Assembly: GCA_029255685.2 (NCBI GenBank) | Contig: CM055316.2 | Location: 83,760,861 to 83,824,860 of the forward strand | Direction: 5' to 3' | Source: Silene conica | Taxonomy: Eukaryota; Streptophyta; Magnoliopsida; Caryophyllales; Caryophyllaceae | DNA: 64,000 nucleotides | In this document: positions 1-11,192 of the stretch, one piece after another | Layout: each line of letters begins with the position of its first letter | Numbering within the stretch: the first letter of the stretch is position 1 | Position numbers and translations under genes: made by a program | The notes under the pieces: model-generated | What the model saw: only the letters and a program-made list of their open reading frames with translations | Told to the model about the DNA's origin: nothing | The model's database searches: none

Positions 1-136
1 TTCTAATATAAGGCTCCAAACTTGGCCAAAAAAAGATATTCCCCATGAAAGTTGACTAGCTCTCATTAACACTCTCTTTGAATGTTTTTACTCAATGCAA
101 ATAAACAAGTAGTAGATATATATGTAAACAAATTTG

Positions 137-294
137 CATTTATAACGGTCATATCTATCGCAAGCTGCGACGGGTCAAATAATATTAATGTAGTGGAGAT
201 AAAACAAAAGTAGAGTACTCGGTAGTAGCACGCTGTTTTATCCTATCTTGCGTAGTATTTGATCCGTTGTAAGTTTGTAACGCACAAAAAAGAC
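137..294. repeat. foldback MITE relic (GACGG family)
   Basis: An imperfect inverted repeat: the left half contains GCGACGGGTCAAATAATAT and the right half GTATTTGATCCGTTGTAAG, around a centre rich in AAAACA/TGTTTT. It shares GACGGGTCAAAT and a GATAAAACAAAAG-like centre with the copies near 33.0 and 61.9 kb. No protein is encoded. Ends are approximate. Confidence 0.5.
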
Positions 295-350
295 TTGTTG
301 ATGTATGTAAGGATCGAACATTGAAAACAATGCAACCGCGAACGTGGTAA

Positions 351-3309
351 TCTATATAATAACATAAAAAGGCATGTTGAGTGCCTCATTGATAAGTATT
401 TGTATTTTCTAGCTTATGGTGATGCCACGTCACACCCTTCTAAAATTACCAAAATAATCTTCAACAAAATTCAAATTTCCTACAAAAATGTCATATTTTG
501 TAACATACAAGATGAAGCAAATCAAAGGATATCATTATTGTTCAAATTAAATATGTGATTAAATATTCATTAAGCTAAAAAAATATAAAGTCTTCTATAA
601 ATTCACATCCTATTAGATGTCATGATTTATAATTAAAATTGACATTTCAATTTATAAAATTAATATCTATAAAATCTTATTATAAGGATAAACTAAAATA
701 TTAAATTAACGTGACGTGGCAAAAATTAATTGTGACATGACAAAATTTTATTGTGATATGACAAAAAATATTGTTACGTGACACTTATCTATATAATATT
801 AAACTAACCCCTTTCATATACACATAAATTAACTATTCATATTAAATATTTGACGAGATAACGAATTTTAAAAGTGATGTTAGCTCTACAAAAATGACAC
901 GACGATAATAAACTCCGCTACAACACTATATTAAAAAAAGACTAAAAACTTTACTAACTCACGTGTCATTTAAAAATCATCCCCAAATATTATGAGTCAC
1001 ATGTTTACAAGTAAAAATTAAAAATATTAGTTACAAACTCAAAAAAAAATTAATACAAACCTTTTAGTTTCCCTCACAACTTTGGTTCTTAATCTATGAT
1101 ATATTATTTAAAATGTACTTCTTTTATTTAATGGTATGTTTTTAAGGACCATTATTATACTTTATAGTATAACTTTTCATTCACAACTTTTCTTTTTCCC
1201 CTAAATAAATTGTTGAAATTAATGCAAGAATTAATTACCAAAATGATCTTATATAACTATAACACTAATCCTAATTTTTATTTTTATTTATTAGAAAATT
1301 GGTAGGTAAAGTATAAATAAATAAATTATTTCGCTTTTTATCTTTTTTATGTTTTGAATAAATAGTTAGAGTTGGAATCTAATTTAATTATCATTTTGTG
1401 TTTGTACTTAAATTTCAGGAGATTAACATTTTTACATATCAATAGCATTATATGGAATTGGAAAATAATGGTAATAAACCTTCTTTCCACTTTTCTTTTG
1501 GTTTGAATACTTTTTTGTTTTGTCAAGTTTTCATTTTTTACTATGGCGTGTGGCGGGTGCAATATAAAATGGTAGTATGAATCTCTCATATATGGTGACA
1601 TGTTATATTATATATTATAACCCTTAATTTATTAATAGACAAATTTTGTAAATTGTATTGCACTGTTTTTCACTCTTTCACGCAGTTTAGTTTTCCATGT
1701 AAAATTTCTAATTCTATTTTGTATTTTGTCAAACAGGTTATAAATCAAATATTTTGGTTGGAGTGGGGAAGTATGCTACAAATATGCGAATCTAACCTTT
1801 TAAATTTTAATTGCGTCATATAGTGAGTAAATATTATAGTTGTCGGTTGTAATGCAATGCTCATTTTCCACTTCGTTATTTGAATTTTGAATATTTTCAT
1901 ACTTTTAAGTCATTTTTCTCCACCTAATATATTCATTTAGCACTTGAAATGAATATTTTTGTTCGAGATTTACTTTTAAATTTAATATGTGTATACTTTT
2001 TTTCTCTTGAATCAAGAAAATTAGTAGTTCTGAAGAATTATAATAATATTGTTATGATTGTAATATTGGATGAATGAAAATAAAACAAATATAATTAAAT
2101 TGTACAAAATATTTTTGAATTATATTATGTATGTTTTATAATCTAATAATTATGCCATTTGAGAAAACGTGCCGTTAATTTTGCTAATTTTCTACTACTA
2201 AATTGACAAATCCACTTGTAAAGTTTTACTCATTACCTTTTTCTCTCACTATTATTATATTTTACATATTATCGTAATTTTTTGTCTACATTCACAAAAA
2301 ATATTTCTCTCAAATATATTGTTGAAATTTATATAAGCATAAATTAATTACACATTTGTTTTTTATGTAACTATCACAAAAATCATAATTTTCATCTATA
2401 AAATCCCTTTAAAGGATGAATCCTCTATAATATTATATAAAAAAATAATACTAAGTATCTCACTAAGTCACGTGTCATTTAAAATTCTTTTCAAATGCTA
2501 TGAGTCGCATGATAAGTACAAAAAAATATATAAAAAAATATTAATTGCAAACACAAAAATTAAATTAATACCGACCTCTTATTTTCCGTTCAGAACTTTG
2601 GTTATTAATCTATCATATGTATTTAAAATATATATCTTTTATTTAATGATATATTTGTTAGTCACCATTATTATAATTTGTAATTTTTTATCTTAATTTT
2701 TTATCTTCCCTTTTATCCAGAAAACTTTTATTATTTCCCTAATTAAATTGTTGAAATTAAAGCGACAATTAGTGGGTACAAATTAGACTATAAATATATT
2801 ATATGAGTAAGCATTAAATTAATAAGCTATATAAATACTTTCATCCAAGTAAATGATATATAAAAATCATTTCACTTCACCAATCTTTTTGCCTATACGA
2901 TGAAAATCCATTGAAATGACAAGGAGGATGTTAAGATGATTTTGTACACGTATTTGCTGAAAAGGTTTATCAAACTACATTGTATTTAAGAAATTAAACA
3001 CTAATTTTTAGTCTGATTAGTAAGACGAAAATAAATTGTATTTTAACATAGCGCTTTCATTCTATGTATTATTCATATCGTCTTTAATAGACTAAAGATA
3101 ATATGAAAAGTGATAAAATATTATTACTATGCATTTATTTAGAGATTTTACATGTAATACGGAATATACTTAGATGTCCATCCTTTGTTTCTTTTCCGAT
3201 AAAGTTAAAGCCGAAAGTTTTAGAACTCACCAAAATAACAACAAAACCAATAAAACAAGTACTAAAATACGAAAATGATCTCGTGCATCTGCACGGGCAC
3301 AAAAACTAG
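351..3309 (+). mobile_element. Helitron-like non-autonomous element (3' end clear, 5' end uncertain)
   Basis: The right end has the plant Helitron layout: a short hairpin CGTGCA-TC-TGCACG at about 3281-3294, then CTAG at 3306-3309 followed by T. Two possible left ends start with TCTATATAAT after an A, at 351 and 788. There is no Rep/helicase coding sequence, so it would be non-autonomous. The interior is very AT-rich and holds two diverged direct copies of a 310-330 bp block. Helitrons make no target duplication, so the left end cannot be fixed from this window alone. Confidence 0.45.
930..2770. repeat. pair of diverged 310-330 bp direct repeats
   Basis: The block at about 930-1240 and the block at about 2440-2770 align over most of their length (shared CACGTGTCATTTAAAA, ACTTTGGTT.TTAATCTAT, CTTTTATTTAATG and AAATTGTTGAAATTAA). 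A shorter third match lies near 2230-2350. The copies have many substitutions, so the duplication is old. No gene is visible between them. Confidence 0.6.
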
Positions 3310-3455
3310 TTAAACCATTAAATAAGTTAAGTCTCACTATTAACTCGAGATTTCGAATCCCCCGCAAGGAAAGTCACCAACGATGCAAAACACATGCGTG
3401 TACGTGAGCTTGACTCACTAATAAGCACCAAGCAATGAAGCATGATTATTAGGAA

Positions 3456-3518
3456 TATTAATAATAGTTCGGCTTCAATTATCACCTTAAAATTTTGGTT
3501 GAGATGGTTCATCTATCA
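3456..3518 (+). mobile_element. 63-bp LTR of a TRIM retrotransposon (truncated copy)
   Basis: This stretch begins TATTAATAATAG and ends GGTTCATCTATCA. It matches, in the opposite orientation and at the same 63-bp length, the LTRs of the complete TRIM at 21301-21589. Only one LTR is present; the sequence upstream to about 3330 may be its internal region, including a TTCGAATCC motif. The 5' LTR and primer site are missing, and the remnant lies directly against the Helitron-like end at 3309. Confidence 0.6.
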
Positions 3519-3783
3519 ATTATTGTGCAGCTGTGCGTGACCCGAACTCGTAAGAATCGGGTTTATAGGTCTGCACGTGAGTTAACTTTATGCTATTCAT
3601 TATAAGTTGAAGGCGGGTAATGTGTGCCCTCTGACAATATATATGCAAGCTGTATTATTCATGAGGTGCTTCATTTTCTCCACATAGCACTATACGTATT
3701 CAGTTTGCGACAAATAGTGTCTGTCACAAGCAAAACGCTTTATATCGTTAAAATTTCTAAAATACTTATCGTAAAACAGTTAG

Positions 3784-4243
3784 TCTTCTTTCAGATGAAC
3801 CGGAAAAGAAGTAATAGTAATGCACCACTAGGCACTAGCCCTGATTTGTCGAACTGAATTGATATGCTATCTTTAAAACGTAACTTCTGAAATATCTATC
3901 ATAAAAGAGTTAGACCCTGTTTTTTCGGTTAAAATAAGCTGAATTGAATTAATTGAAATAAAGCTTAATTGAACTAAATTGAGTCGAACTGAGGTGGAGA
4001 GAATTTAGTTGAATTAAAAGTTAATTCTGTGAAGAGATTAACTGAACATAGTGATTAAACGTAAATAAAACCTAACGGAATACAACCAAGCAAAATTAAA
4101 ACGAGCTTAAAATAAGATAGAAAGAACAGGGTTTTATTCTTCCTTCAGATGAATGGAAGAAGAAGCAATATAATAGTAGTGCACCACTAGGCACTAGTCC
4201 ACAATTTGCTGTAATTCCCTGATTCGTCGAACTAAATTGACAT
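3784..4243 (+). repeat. direct duplication flanking a MITE upstream of the Cys-rich peptide gene
   Basis: About 80-95 bp is present twice, at roughly 3784-3875 and 4140-4243. Shared words are TTCAGATGAA, TGCACCACTAGGCACTAG and TTCGTCGAACT/TTTGTCGAACT. The MITE at 3913-4133 lies between the copies. The second copy ends about 115 bp before the start codon at 4358, so the duplication falls in the promoter region. Confidence 0.6.
3913..4133. mobile_element. PIF/Harbinger-type (Tourist-like) MITE, copy 1
   Basis: The ends GACCCTGTTTTTTCGG and AGAAAGAACAGGGTT are imperfect inverted repeats, flanked by TTA at 3910-3912 and 4134-4136, which is the PIF/Harbinger target-duplication size and type. The 221-bp body is nearly collinear with the copy at 20787-21009. 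No coding capacity. Confidence 0.7.
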
Positions 4244-4283
4244 GCTCATGGCCGAACCCGAACCCAAACCCGTCCCGACTGCC

Positions 4284-4290
4284 TATAAAA
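4284..4290 (+). promoter_or_regulatory. TATA box of the Cys-rich peptide gene
   Basis: TATAAAA lies 68 bp before the start codon at 4358, the usual spacing for a plant promoter with a short 5' leader. There is no other TATA-like site this well placed. Confidence 0.5.
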
Positions 4291-4357
4291 GAGTCTTAAA
4301 CTTGTTATATAAAACACAAACAAATAAATAAACAAACATCGATCAAACTAAAAGAAT

Positions 4358-4651
4358 ATGAAGGTAGTTAATAATACGGTGGTGGTGATGGTGGCGGTGT
4401 TGGCTGTTGTGGTGTTATCCACGACACTCGAACCTGTTACTGCTTTTCCTGTTGCTGGTGTTGTTCGTCCATCTAATTCCCTCTCGAACACGATGATAGG
4501 TAGTACTTACACCGCCCCAACTGCCTGCAGGGATACGGGTGAAACTTGCATGAAATCTGTCCCATGTTGTGGAACTTGTGTATGCGTTACGATATATCCA
4601 ACGGCCATCCCGTTTTGCGCTCCTGACGGTTGGGCTAGTAGTCGATGCTGA
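4358..4651 (+). CDS. small secreted 8-cysteine peptide (knottin-like)
   Basis: A 97-residue single-exon ORF. Residues 1-29 form a signal peptide (hydrophobic run rich in Val/Ala/Leu, probable cleavage after VTA), so the product should enter the secretory pathway. A short Ser/Thr/Pro-rich spacer follows, then a compact cysteine domain with Cys at 57, 64, 70, 71, 74, 76, 87 and 97. The spacing is C-x6-C-x5-CC-x2-C-x-C-x10-C-x9-C. The C-x6-C-x5-CC start is typical of inhibitor-cystine-knot peptides, including plant antimicrobial peptides; the extra CxC and last Cys make eight. I infer a defence or signalling peptide but cannot name the family. A TATA box at 4284 and an AT-rich 3' region support an expressed gene. 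It is unrelated in sequence to the defensin-like pair at 42-47 kb. Confidence 0.75.
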   Translation: MKVVNNTVVVMVAVLAVVVLSTTLEPVTAFPVAGVVRPSNSLSNTMIGSTYTAPTACRDTGETCMKSVPCCGTCVCVTIYPTAIPFCAPDGWASSRC

Positions 4652-6440
4652 ACGCTGAATGCGAACAGCTGTGTTCGTTGTTTAAGATGATAATATGTTG
4701 TAATGCGACTAAGTGCGTGCTTTATTTGAAAAAAAAATATTATGTACGTGGGTTCTTATGCATGGTCTTTTCTTTTATGTCCTATATATTTTGATTTTAC
4801 TTAGACTCGTGTTTGTGTTTTTCTTCATGTTTTTGTGATGTAATAAATTAAACTCGAAGATATCACGTTGAGTTTTTATCTACTGTGGCTATGTTATTAT
4901 GGTGTTACTCTAAAAAATACTAAATTTTATACCCGTGTGAAATAATTGTCAGTTATTTAGGCCGAAGTGGAGGTAACGTTATAGTGCATGGGTTACACAC
5001 TTACACATGCTAGTATTCTACCTTGTTTCTTAGAAAAAAAACAAATATAGAATTATCGTTTACTACATCATTAATCGAAGACTCATTGTAAGAGGGTGTA
5101 CAGGAAAGTTAATTAGACACACGAGTATTTTATTTAAAAATAAATAAATCACTAGAGAAACCATTTGAATAGTTAAGAAAAATGTTACTCTCGATTTCCA
5201 ATAATTCAAGCAAACAATGCAATGAGGTAATTACGACGTCTATAGAGTGTGTTTGTAAGTTGTAATAAACTTATTTTCACATATACATATTTGTGTAACT
5301 GCATACCTTACTATTTCGAAGTCACAATGAAGATATAATATGATGACGTGGGAGAGAAATTAAATAGTACATTATATAATATAAAACATGTTATCGATAA
5401 TTAATTAACAAACAAAACCGATAAATTAAAGGAAAACCCTAATCTATGAAGAGTGTTGTGTAGAATTGCATAACAACATTTTTATCTTAATTTGCCGAGT
5501 ATCATTCATGAGGCGATGTGGATGGTTTAATTTAATTACTTTCGCAATATATATTCAACTTTGATCATAATAAACTTATATGGAGCATTATTAACATTTT
5601 GAAATCAGAGTTATTTTCGCTAAATAGTAAAATTCGTCAAGATTATCCAACTTGTACATTTAAAACAAATCTACTGATAGATCTGCGTATATTTTACGTT
5701 TGTCTTCAGCAATTGCTAAATCCTACACGTCATTTTACTCAACCCAACACAATTTGCTTATTCTTTATTTCCACCCACTCTCCTTCATCTAAAAAAAGGA
5801 AAAGAAAAATAACAAACACACAAATTCCCAATCCCGACAACCCTTTCCCACAACCCTAATCACCCTTCACTAGCACTGGCCACCTGCCCTCGACGTCGAC
5901 CTCCTGCCCCCTTATTGTCAACTCCATATCAACCCCACCGTTTATCCAACACCTTCAATTCATTGCGGGGGATAAATGATGATTGCGTCTGAGTCGAGGC
6001 GACAAACATGGTGGGCAATGGGCATAGGTTGGTCGGAGCGGGGAGGGATGACCGACACGGGTATGAGACGGGTAGGGGTGGGGGAGGGGTACGGTTGTTG
6101 GTTGTGCTCGTTTTTTTTTTAAGTGTTTGTTTTTTTCATTCGTGTTAGAGAAATTATAGTAAAAAAGTAGAGGGTAAATTCGGAATAAAACGAAGAAATG
6201 TGCGAAATTTAGTAAAATTATGTACGGTTCTGCGAAATTAACATGTCCCTTGTTTTATTTATACTATATTCAACACGTCTTAAGTTTAAAAACGAATATA
6301 TCCGTACTAATTAAGCTCCGTAACTTGGTACGAGAAGCATTGAATCCCGCCAAAATAACCCTCAATAATAGAAAATCGGAACTTTCCCTCCAACTAGAAT
6401 CCCCAAAACCCTCGAACCCTAATCAAATCGATAGACGAAC
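4652..6440. other. intergenic, no gene recognised
   Basis: AT-rich up to about 5700, then a CT/AC-rich stretch and a G-rich stretch around 6040-6100 (GGGGTGGGGGAGGGG). The short ORFs here have no signal, domain or codon character of a gene. Confidence 0.5.
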
Positions 6441-6856
6441 ATGGTGTCGATCTGCGAAGCTCGCGCGAACGATGTAACGGTGAAAATTCGTAACGTAATT
6501 ACTAAATTATCAATGGATAATCAGCCTCTTCTTGACCTCTTATCGTAATTTTCGTGTTCGTCGTCATATTTGATCTGATCACTCTTTTATTTTTGATTTT
6601 TTTTTTCTGGTTAATTGTTTGATTACTTGATCCTGATTATGATTATGTTCTTCATTGTAGGAGATTCATAAGATGATTACTACAATGGACGAAATGAAAT
6701 TCAATCGAAATCAGGAGGTGATTTGCTTAATCCCTAATTTTGGTTGAATTTCGCTTGAGCTAGGTATTTTTCATAGTTTGTGTGTTTTGTTTGGTTAGAA
6801 TATTTGAGGGTTGAAATGTCGCGTCTTGTGAAATTGTTGATTGAGCTTGAAAATGG

Positions 6857-7978
6857 CAGATACCAGAACTTTACTGAGATATATTGGCATCTTACATGAA
6901 AATTTAGTTAGAAGACAACAATTATGTTCTAATCCATCTAGAATTAAATTTCATTATTCTCCAAGGACGTTATGCATTCTGGTGAAATTGAATATTGTTT
7001 TAAGCTTCGGAGTTTCCACAATCTCCGTTCTTAAACAACAGCTTGTTCTGTTCTGTATCATACATGACCCTATGATTCACCTGTTGAAATGCTCCAATGA
7101 TACTCAATGTATCATGTGGTTCAATCATAAGACAAAAATATTTTTCGTTTCCCATTGGATCATCTGTCCACACAATGAAGTCTTGCTCCTGCTTGATCTC
7201 GAAGTATCCTCCGCTCTCGAGTATTAAGTGGATGGAGGGTAGAATATTATACCCCTTACTAGGTCTCTTGTCATTGCAAACGGTAGGGTCATCTGTTAGA
7301 CCTGTTGGTTGTAGTATCCTCGGAGAGATCCCCTTACTGGTAAGCCAAGAAAACAAGGTGCGTGCCAGAGGCTCGTACACCGGTTTGAGTAGGTGTGTTA
7401 TAGAACTACCGGAGTCTGTGACTACCCTGTCCAGTGGAACCATGGGAACAGGGGTATCACCAATCTTGATATTAATGAGTCTTATATAGTATCTGGAACC
7501 GCTTGGCACTTGAAACGTTGTCTCGTGGAAAGTACTTGGATCATCCTGTATGTCTTCATCTATAAACTGCAGATATGTTGGTCGTTGAGGACCACCTCCC
7601 TGGTTAAGTAGATCTTGAAAGCAGTAGTAGAAGTGTAAGCCAACATGATAATAATCTAACTGCACATGAAGTGCGTCGTTTCCTCTTCCCAAGCCCATTA
7701 TACCAGCTGCCTTTTCAGGCTCACCCGGCTTAACTGAAAACTCCTTCTGGCAAGCTCATAATGTGCGAGGATATGGAGATAATATAGGAAACGATTAGCA
7801 AAATGAAACAAGGATATGGAGTAATAAGTGATGAGAAATGTATCTTTGTCATGTTTTTTGTGTGATTTTGGAGCTTTAGTGTGGGTTATTTCAGCTGAGT
7901 GCAAGCTCATAATGTGCGAGGATCAATTTATAGAGCTCGAAATGTGCTAAATGGGATTTTAGTTTTTTTCCCCTCTTG
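6857..7978 (-). pseudogene. broken tandem copy of nepenthesin-like aspartic protease
   Basis: Both ends align with the intact gene at 9620-11119: the start codon region at 7908-7910 (N-terminus MSLHSAEITHTKAPKSHKK) and the C-terminal half read from 7698 to 7000 (starts MGLGRGND). Homology continues into both flanks, about 6857-7978 against 9470-11192, so a whole segment was duplicated in direct orientation. Relative to the intact copy about 620 bp is missing (intact positions about 10359-10977), removing the first catalytic motif DTGS, the flap and the pro-region. The second motif DTDSGSS-like (VVTDSGSSITHL) survives. The deletion also shifts frame, with a stop at 7698-7700. The C-terminal 232 codons remain open, so the loss is recent or the fragment is still under some constraint. 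Confidence 0.85.
7750..7923 (-). repeat. 23-bp exact repeat: deletion-junction filler and its template
   Basis: The same 23 bases occur at 7750-7772, exactly at the pseudogene deletion junction, and at 7901-7923, just around the start codon. The intact paralogue lacks any such sequence at the junction, and its own start region (11110-11132) differs from the filler at four positions. The filler was therefore copied from the local site. Confidence 0.8.
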
Positions 7979-8238
7979 TTTATTAAGCACAACAGCAAAT
8001 CAAATAAGAGCCCAGTATCATCACCAGTCATTTGATATGGTTTCTGTCCGTTAGCTAAGCTATATCCCACTTTCAGTTACGTATTTATTTATTTTATTTT
8101 ATTTTTATTTCAGGCTGTCCCAAAGCATTGCATGCTAAAAGAATGATTTATGATGCGTTGCTACCTGTGGAAATCGAGGAAATGCATTCGCAAAAACAAA
8201 CTGAGACGCGTAATGTTTTGAAGATTTCGCTGCTTTAG

Positions 8239-9469
8239 CGTGCTGATGATTGATGAGGATAAGTTCTTAAATGTTCCAACTTGTAAGTTCACAAATCACA
8301 AACTAAAAACGCCATACTTATATTCTGTTGATTTATGCAGTTGTGCCTTGTTGAAGCAAATTTGTTACTCTGTTGCAATTTCTTTGTTCTAATGTGTGAA
8401 GTTGTAGACTCCTAGTGTTATAATTTTTTCTATTCTTAATTCCAAATCAAGACAAGTATAGAAATAAATGACTAATTGATTATGAAACTAATCCGGAAAA
8501 TAAAATAATTTTGTACGGTATTATAATAAGTTTGGAAGTGTGTGGGAAGATAGATTTTAGAATAATTGAAATGAACAAATATTGAATTCTTTCATGTGTG
8601 AAAGTGTTGCAGGCAGAGAGATCATATACAAACAGTTCAGCATTGTGATTACTATGATTCTTTGTCATGAGTTATGTGATGTGCTTGAGCCATATACTTA
8701 GTAGGCTGCTTGAAATTACATGATATCCAGCACCCTACCTAGTTAACCTACATACCTAAGTATGCATGGAAAGCGAGTCTTCTGAATCAACCTAGTGTGT
8801 TTTCAGCCATCAACAAAAAACCGCCTAAATAACAGTCTCTTCCCGATTAGAATTGACCTGATAATGATCCAGTATAACGTGATAGTCGTTCCCTGGCAAG
8901 AAAGCACGGCCAAATGAAAGAATGTATATTTCTATTGAATTTGTATATGGCTACTCAAAATTGCAAAATCAGAAGTGGTTATTCAGAGCCCTTATATGGT
9001 TTCTTAACTGAATGCACTTCAAATTTACGAATGCCCTTCGAAATTGCGATTAAATATTACAAAGATCAAGCTAGAATAAAATATGCAATTCTTACCTTCA
9101 TGCAGCCATATTATCCCAAGAATTTAATGCTACAATAGCATAAATCTATTCTTATTTGATGCGGCCAATCATTTGCAAGAGTATACTGAAGCAAAGGTTG
9201 TGAGATTGTTTGTCCTTGATTCAAGCAGGGATTACCTTAGATAATAACCTACCTTTTTTAAGGAACAAGAAAGTGTGAATTTTTATAAAGCAGATCTGGA
9301 ATACCAAACAACTGAACAGGGAATAAAATTACCATGTCACTTACACTTGTTGGAAGTTCAGGTGCATGTCTGAAACGACTATATTCTTTGAAGTTTTTGG
9401 TATAAATTGAGAATTAGGAGTTTGTGTCTTATCTATCAACAAGCGATGTTACCAAATTGAAATAGAAAA
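8239..9469. other. intergenic between the two protease copies
   Basis: AT-rich single-copy-looking sequence. Short ORFs such as the one at 8914-9138 have no recognisable features. I see no RNA gene or element end. Confidence 0.4.
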
Positions 9470-9619
9470 TACCAGAACTTTACTAAGACATATTGACATC
9501 TTACATGCAAATTTAATCATGAGACAATAAGTATGTTCTTCTCCATCTAGATTTTAATTTTTTTATTCTGTAAGGAGAGTCCACTCTGGTGAAAGTGAAT
9601 AGTGTTGGAACTTGGAAGC

Positions 9620-11119
9620 TTAGGACTTTGCACAATCTTCGTTCTTGAAGAATAGCTTATTCTGTTTTGTATCGTAAAGAACCTTATGATTCACCTGCTG
9701 AAATGCTCCAATGATACTCAATGTCTCATGCGGTTCAATCATAAGACAAAAATATATTCCCGTTGGCTCATTTGTCCACACAATGAAGCCTTGTTCCCGC
9801 TTGATCTCAAAGTCTGCACCGCCTTCGAGTATTAAGTGAATGGAGGGAAGAGCATCAAACCCCAGATGAGGTGTCTCACCAATGCAAAATGTGGGGTCAT
9901 CTTTTAGACCAGTTGGTCGTAGTATCCTAGGTGGGCCCCCCCTATTATTAAGCCAAGACAACAAGGCGCCTTCTATAGATTCATATACTGGTTCGACTAG
10001 GTATGTTATAGAACTGCCAGAGTCTATGATTACTGTGTCCAGTGGAACTATGGGAACGTCGGTCTCATCAATTTTGATATTAATGAGTTTTAAAAAGTAT
10101 ATGGAACTGCGTGGGAATTTAAACGGTGTCTCTTGGTAACTACTTGGATCATCTTGTATGTCATCTTCTACAAACTGCAAATATGTTGGGCGTTGAGGAC
10201 CACCTCCCAGGTTAAGTAAATCTTGAAAGCAATAGGAGAAGCTTAAGCCAACATGATTATCATCTAACTGCACCTGAAGTGCTTTTTTCCCCCTTCCCAA
10301 ACCCATTATACCAGCTGCTGTTTCAGGCTCATTCGGGTTAACCAAAAAATCCTTCTGGTCAAATCCACACCCAAATAGTATGGACAGCGAGTTGTAAGCA
10401 GTATTGTCAGACTCAAAAGTGAAGCTTTCGTATGCCAGCACACCGTGTGACTTTGCACCATCAGCATACTCTACATTGTAATAGCACGGCAAACGGGGAT
10501 TAGGGTTGGGCAAAGCTGGTGTGCAAATGGCAGAGTTCTCCATGACAGGCGTAAAGGAATAAGATAAGGAATTTCTGAAAAGAGGATCAACCTGTGGGAA
10601 ACAGGTATTTCCGGCTTTTTGGCACTCGGCACACTGGAGCCAGGTGAGTGTAGACCCCGTGTCAAGATGCAAGTAATATGATCTGTACGTTGGTTCATCA
10701 GGGAATGTGCCTATTGCAATTTTGGCAACATACACAAAGCCACTAGCACCACCAAGATTAATGCCTTCAACAGGAGTAATGATGTCTTTGGCCTCATTAT
10801 ATGCTGAGGAATGGTTTGAGATTCCGTTAGGAAATAAGCTGCTGCTCAGTATCTGAGCACGGCCTCTTGACTGACTGATAAGTTTTTGGATCTTCTTGGA
10901 CATAGTCAGGTTCCCTAGGTAGGCTGGTGACTCTGGCGAATGAGGAGGGATGAGTGAAATCCTGAGACCCACTGATGGTATGGGGATAATGTAGGAAATG
11001 ATTAGCAAAATGAGACAAGGATATAGAGTTATAAGTGATGAGAAAGGCATCTTCGTCATGTTTTTTTTGTGCGATTTTGGAGATTTTATGTAGGTTATTT
11101 CAGTTGAGTGCAAGTTCAT
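9620..11119 (-). CDS. nepenthesin-like aspartic protease (family A1B)
   Basis: Single exon, 499 residues from the first ATG. Pepsin-like endopeptidase with both catalytic motifs: DTGS at 153-156 and DSGS at 366-369. Between them is the Cys-rich nepenthesin-type insert (LQCAECQKAGNTCF, 161-174), then YNVEYADGAKSHGVL (214-228, the flap region) and GIMGLGRG (270-277). The C-terminal SIIGAFQQ (468-475) is also family-typical. A hydrophobic segment at about 25-48 is a signal peptide or anchor; Met21 or Met24 is a likelier start than Met1, because the segment would then be N-terminal. The expected site of action is the secretory pathway or apoplast; relatives act in defence and development. It lies 1.6 kb from its broken copy at 6857-7978. 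Substrate unknown. Confidence 0.9.
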   Translation of the reverse strand: MNLHSTEITYIKSPKSHKKNMTKMPFSSLITLYPCLILLIISYIIPIPSVGLRISLIPPHSPESPAYLGNLTMSKKIQKLISQSRGRAQILSSSLFPNGISNHSSAYNEAKDIITPVEGINLGGASGFVYVAKIAIGTFPDEPTYRSYYLHLDTGSTLTWLQCAECQKAGNTCFPQVDPLFRNSLSYSFTPVMENSAICTPALPNPNPRLPCYYNVEYADGAKSHGVLAYESFTFESDNTAYNSLSILFGCGFDQKDFLVNPNEPETAAGIMGLGRGKKALQVQLDDNHVGLSFSYCFQDLLNLGGGPQRPTYLQFVEDDIQDDPSSYQETPFKFPRSSIYFLKLINIKIDETDVPIVPLDTVIIDSGSSITYLVEPVYESIEGALLSWLNNRGGPPRILRPTGLKDDPTFCIGETPHLGFDALPSIHLILEGGADFEIKREQGFIVWTNEPTGIYFCLMIEPHETLSIIGAFQQVNHKVLYDTKQNKLFFKNEDCAKS

Positions 11120-11192
11120 AATGCACGAGGGTCAATTTATAGTTCCCGAGATGTGCTAAATCGGGTTTTAGATTTTTTTTTTCCCCATAATG

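Larger units (their letters stand above)
6441..8238 (+). other. orphan exon-like stretches, possible gene remnant
   Basis: Three pieces look like exons. At 6441-6544 an ATG opens 34 codons (starting MVSICEARANDVTV) before GTAATT. At 6661-6717 an AG-flanked open stretch of 19 codons (EIHKMITTMDEMKFNRNQE) ends in GAG|GTGATT. At 8114-8238 an open stretch after TTTCAG encodes CPKALHAKRMIYDALL and onward to a stop. The phases do not join: splicing piece 1 to piece 2 gives an early stop. I do not recognise the protein. The broken protease copy lies between pieces 2 and 3 on the opposite strand. It may be a decayed gene or an untranslated transcript. Confidence 0.25.

Noticed and set aside
930..2770. 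LTR pair of an old retrotransposon
   Set aside because: The two blocks lack TG..CA ends, a primer site and a target duplication; left as a direct repeat within the Helitron-like region.
7097..7489. 130-codon plus-strand ORF
   Set aside because: It is the antisense of the protease pseudogene, and its residues mirror the real frame.
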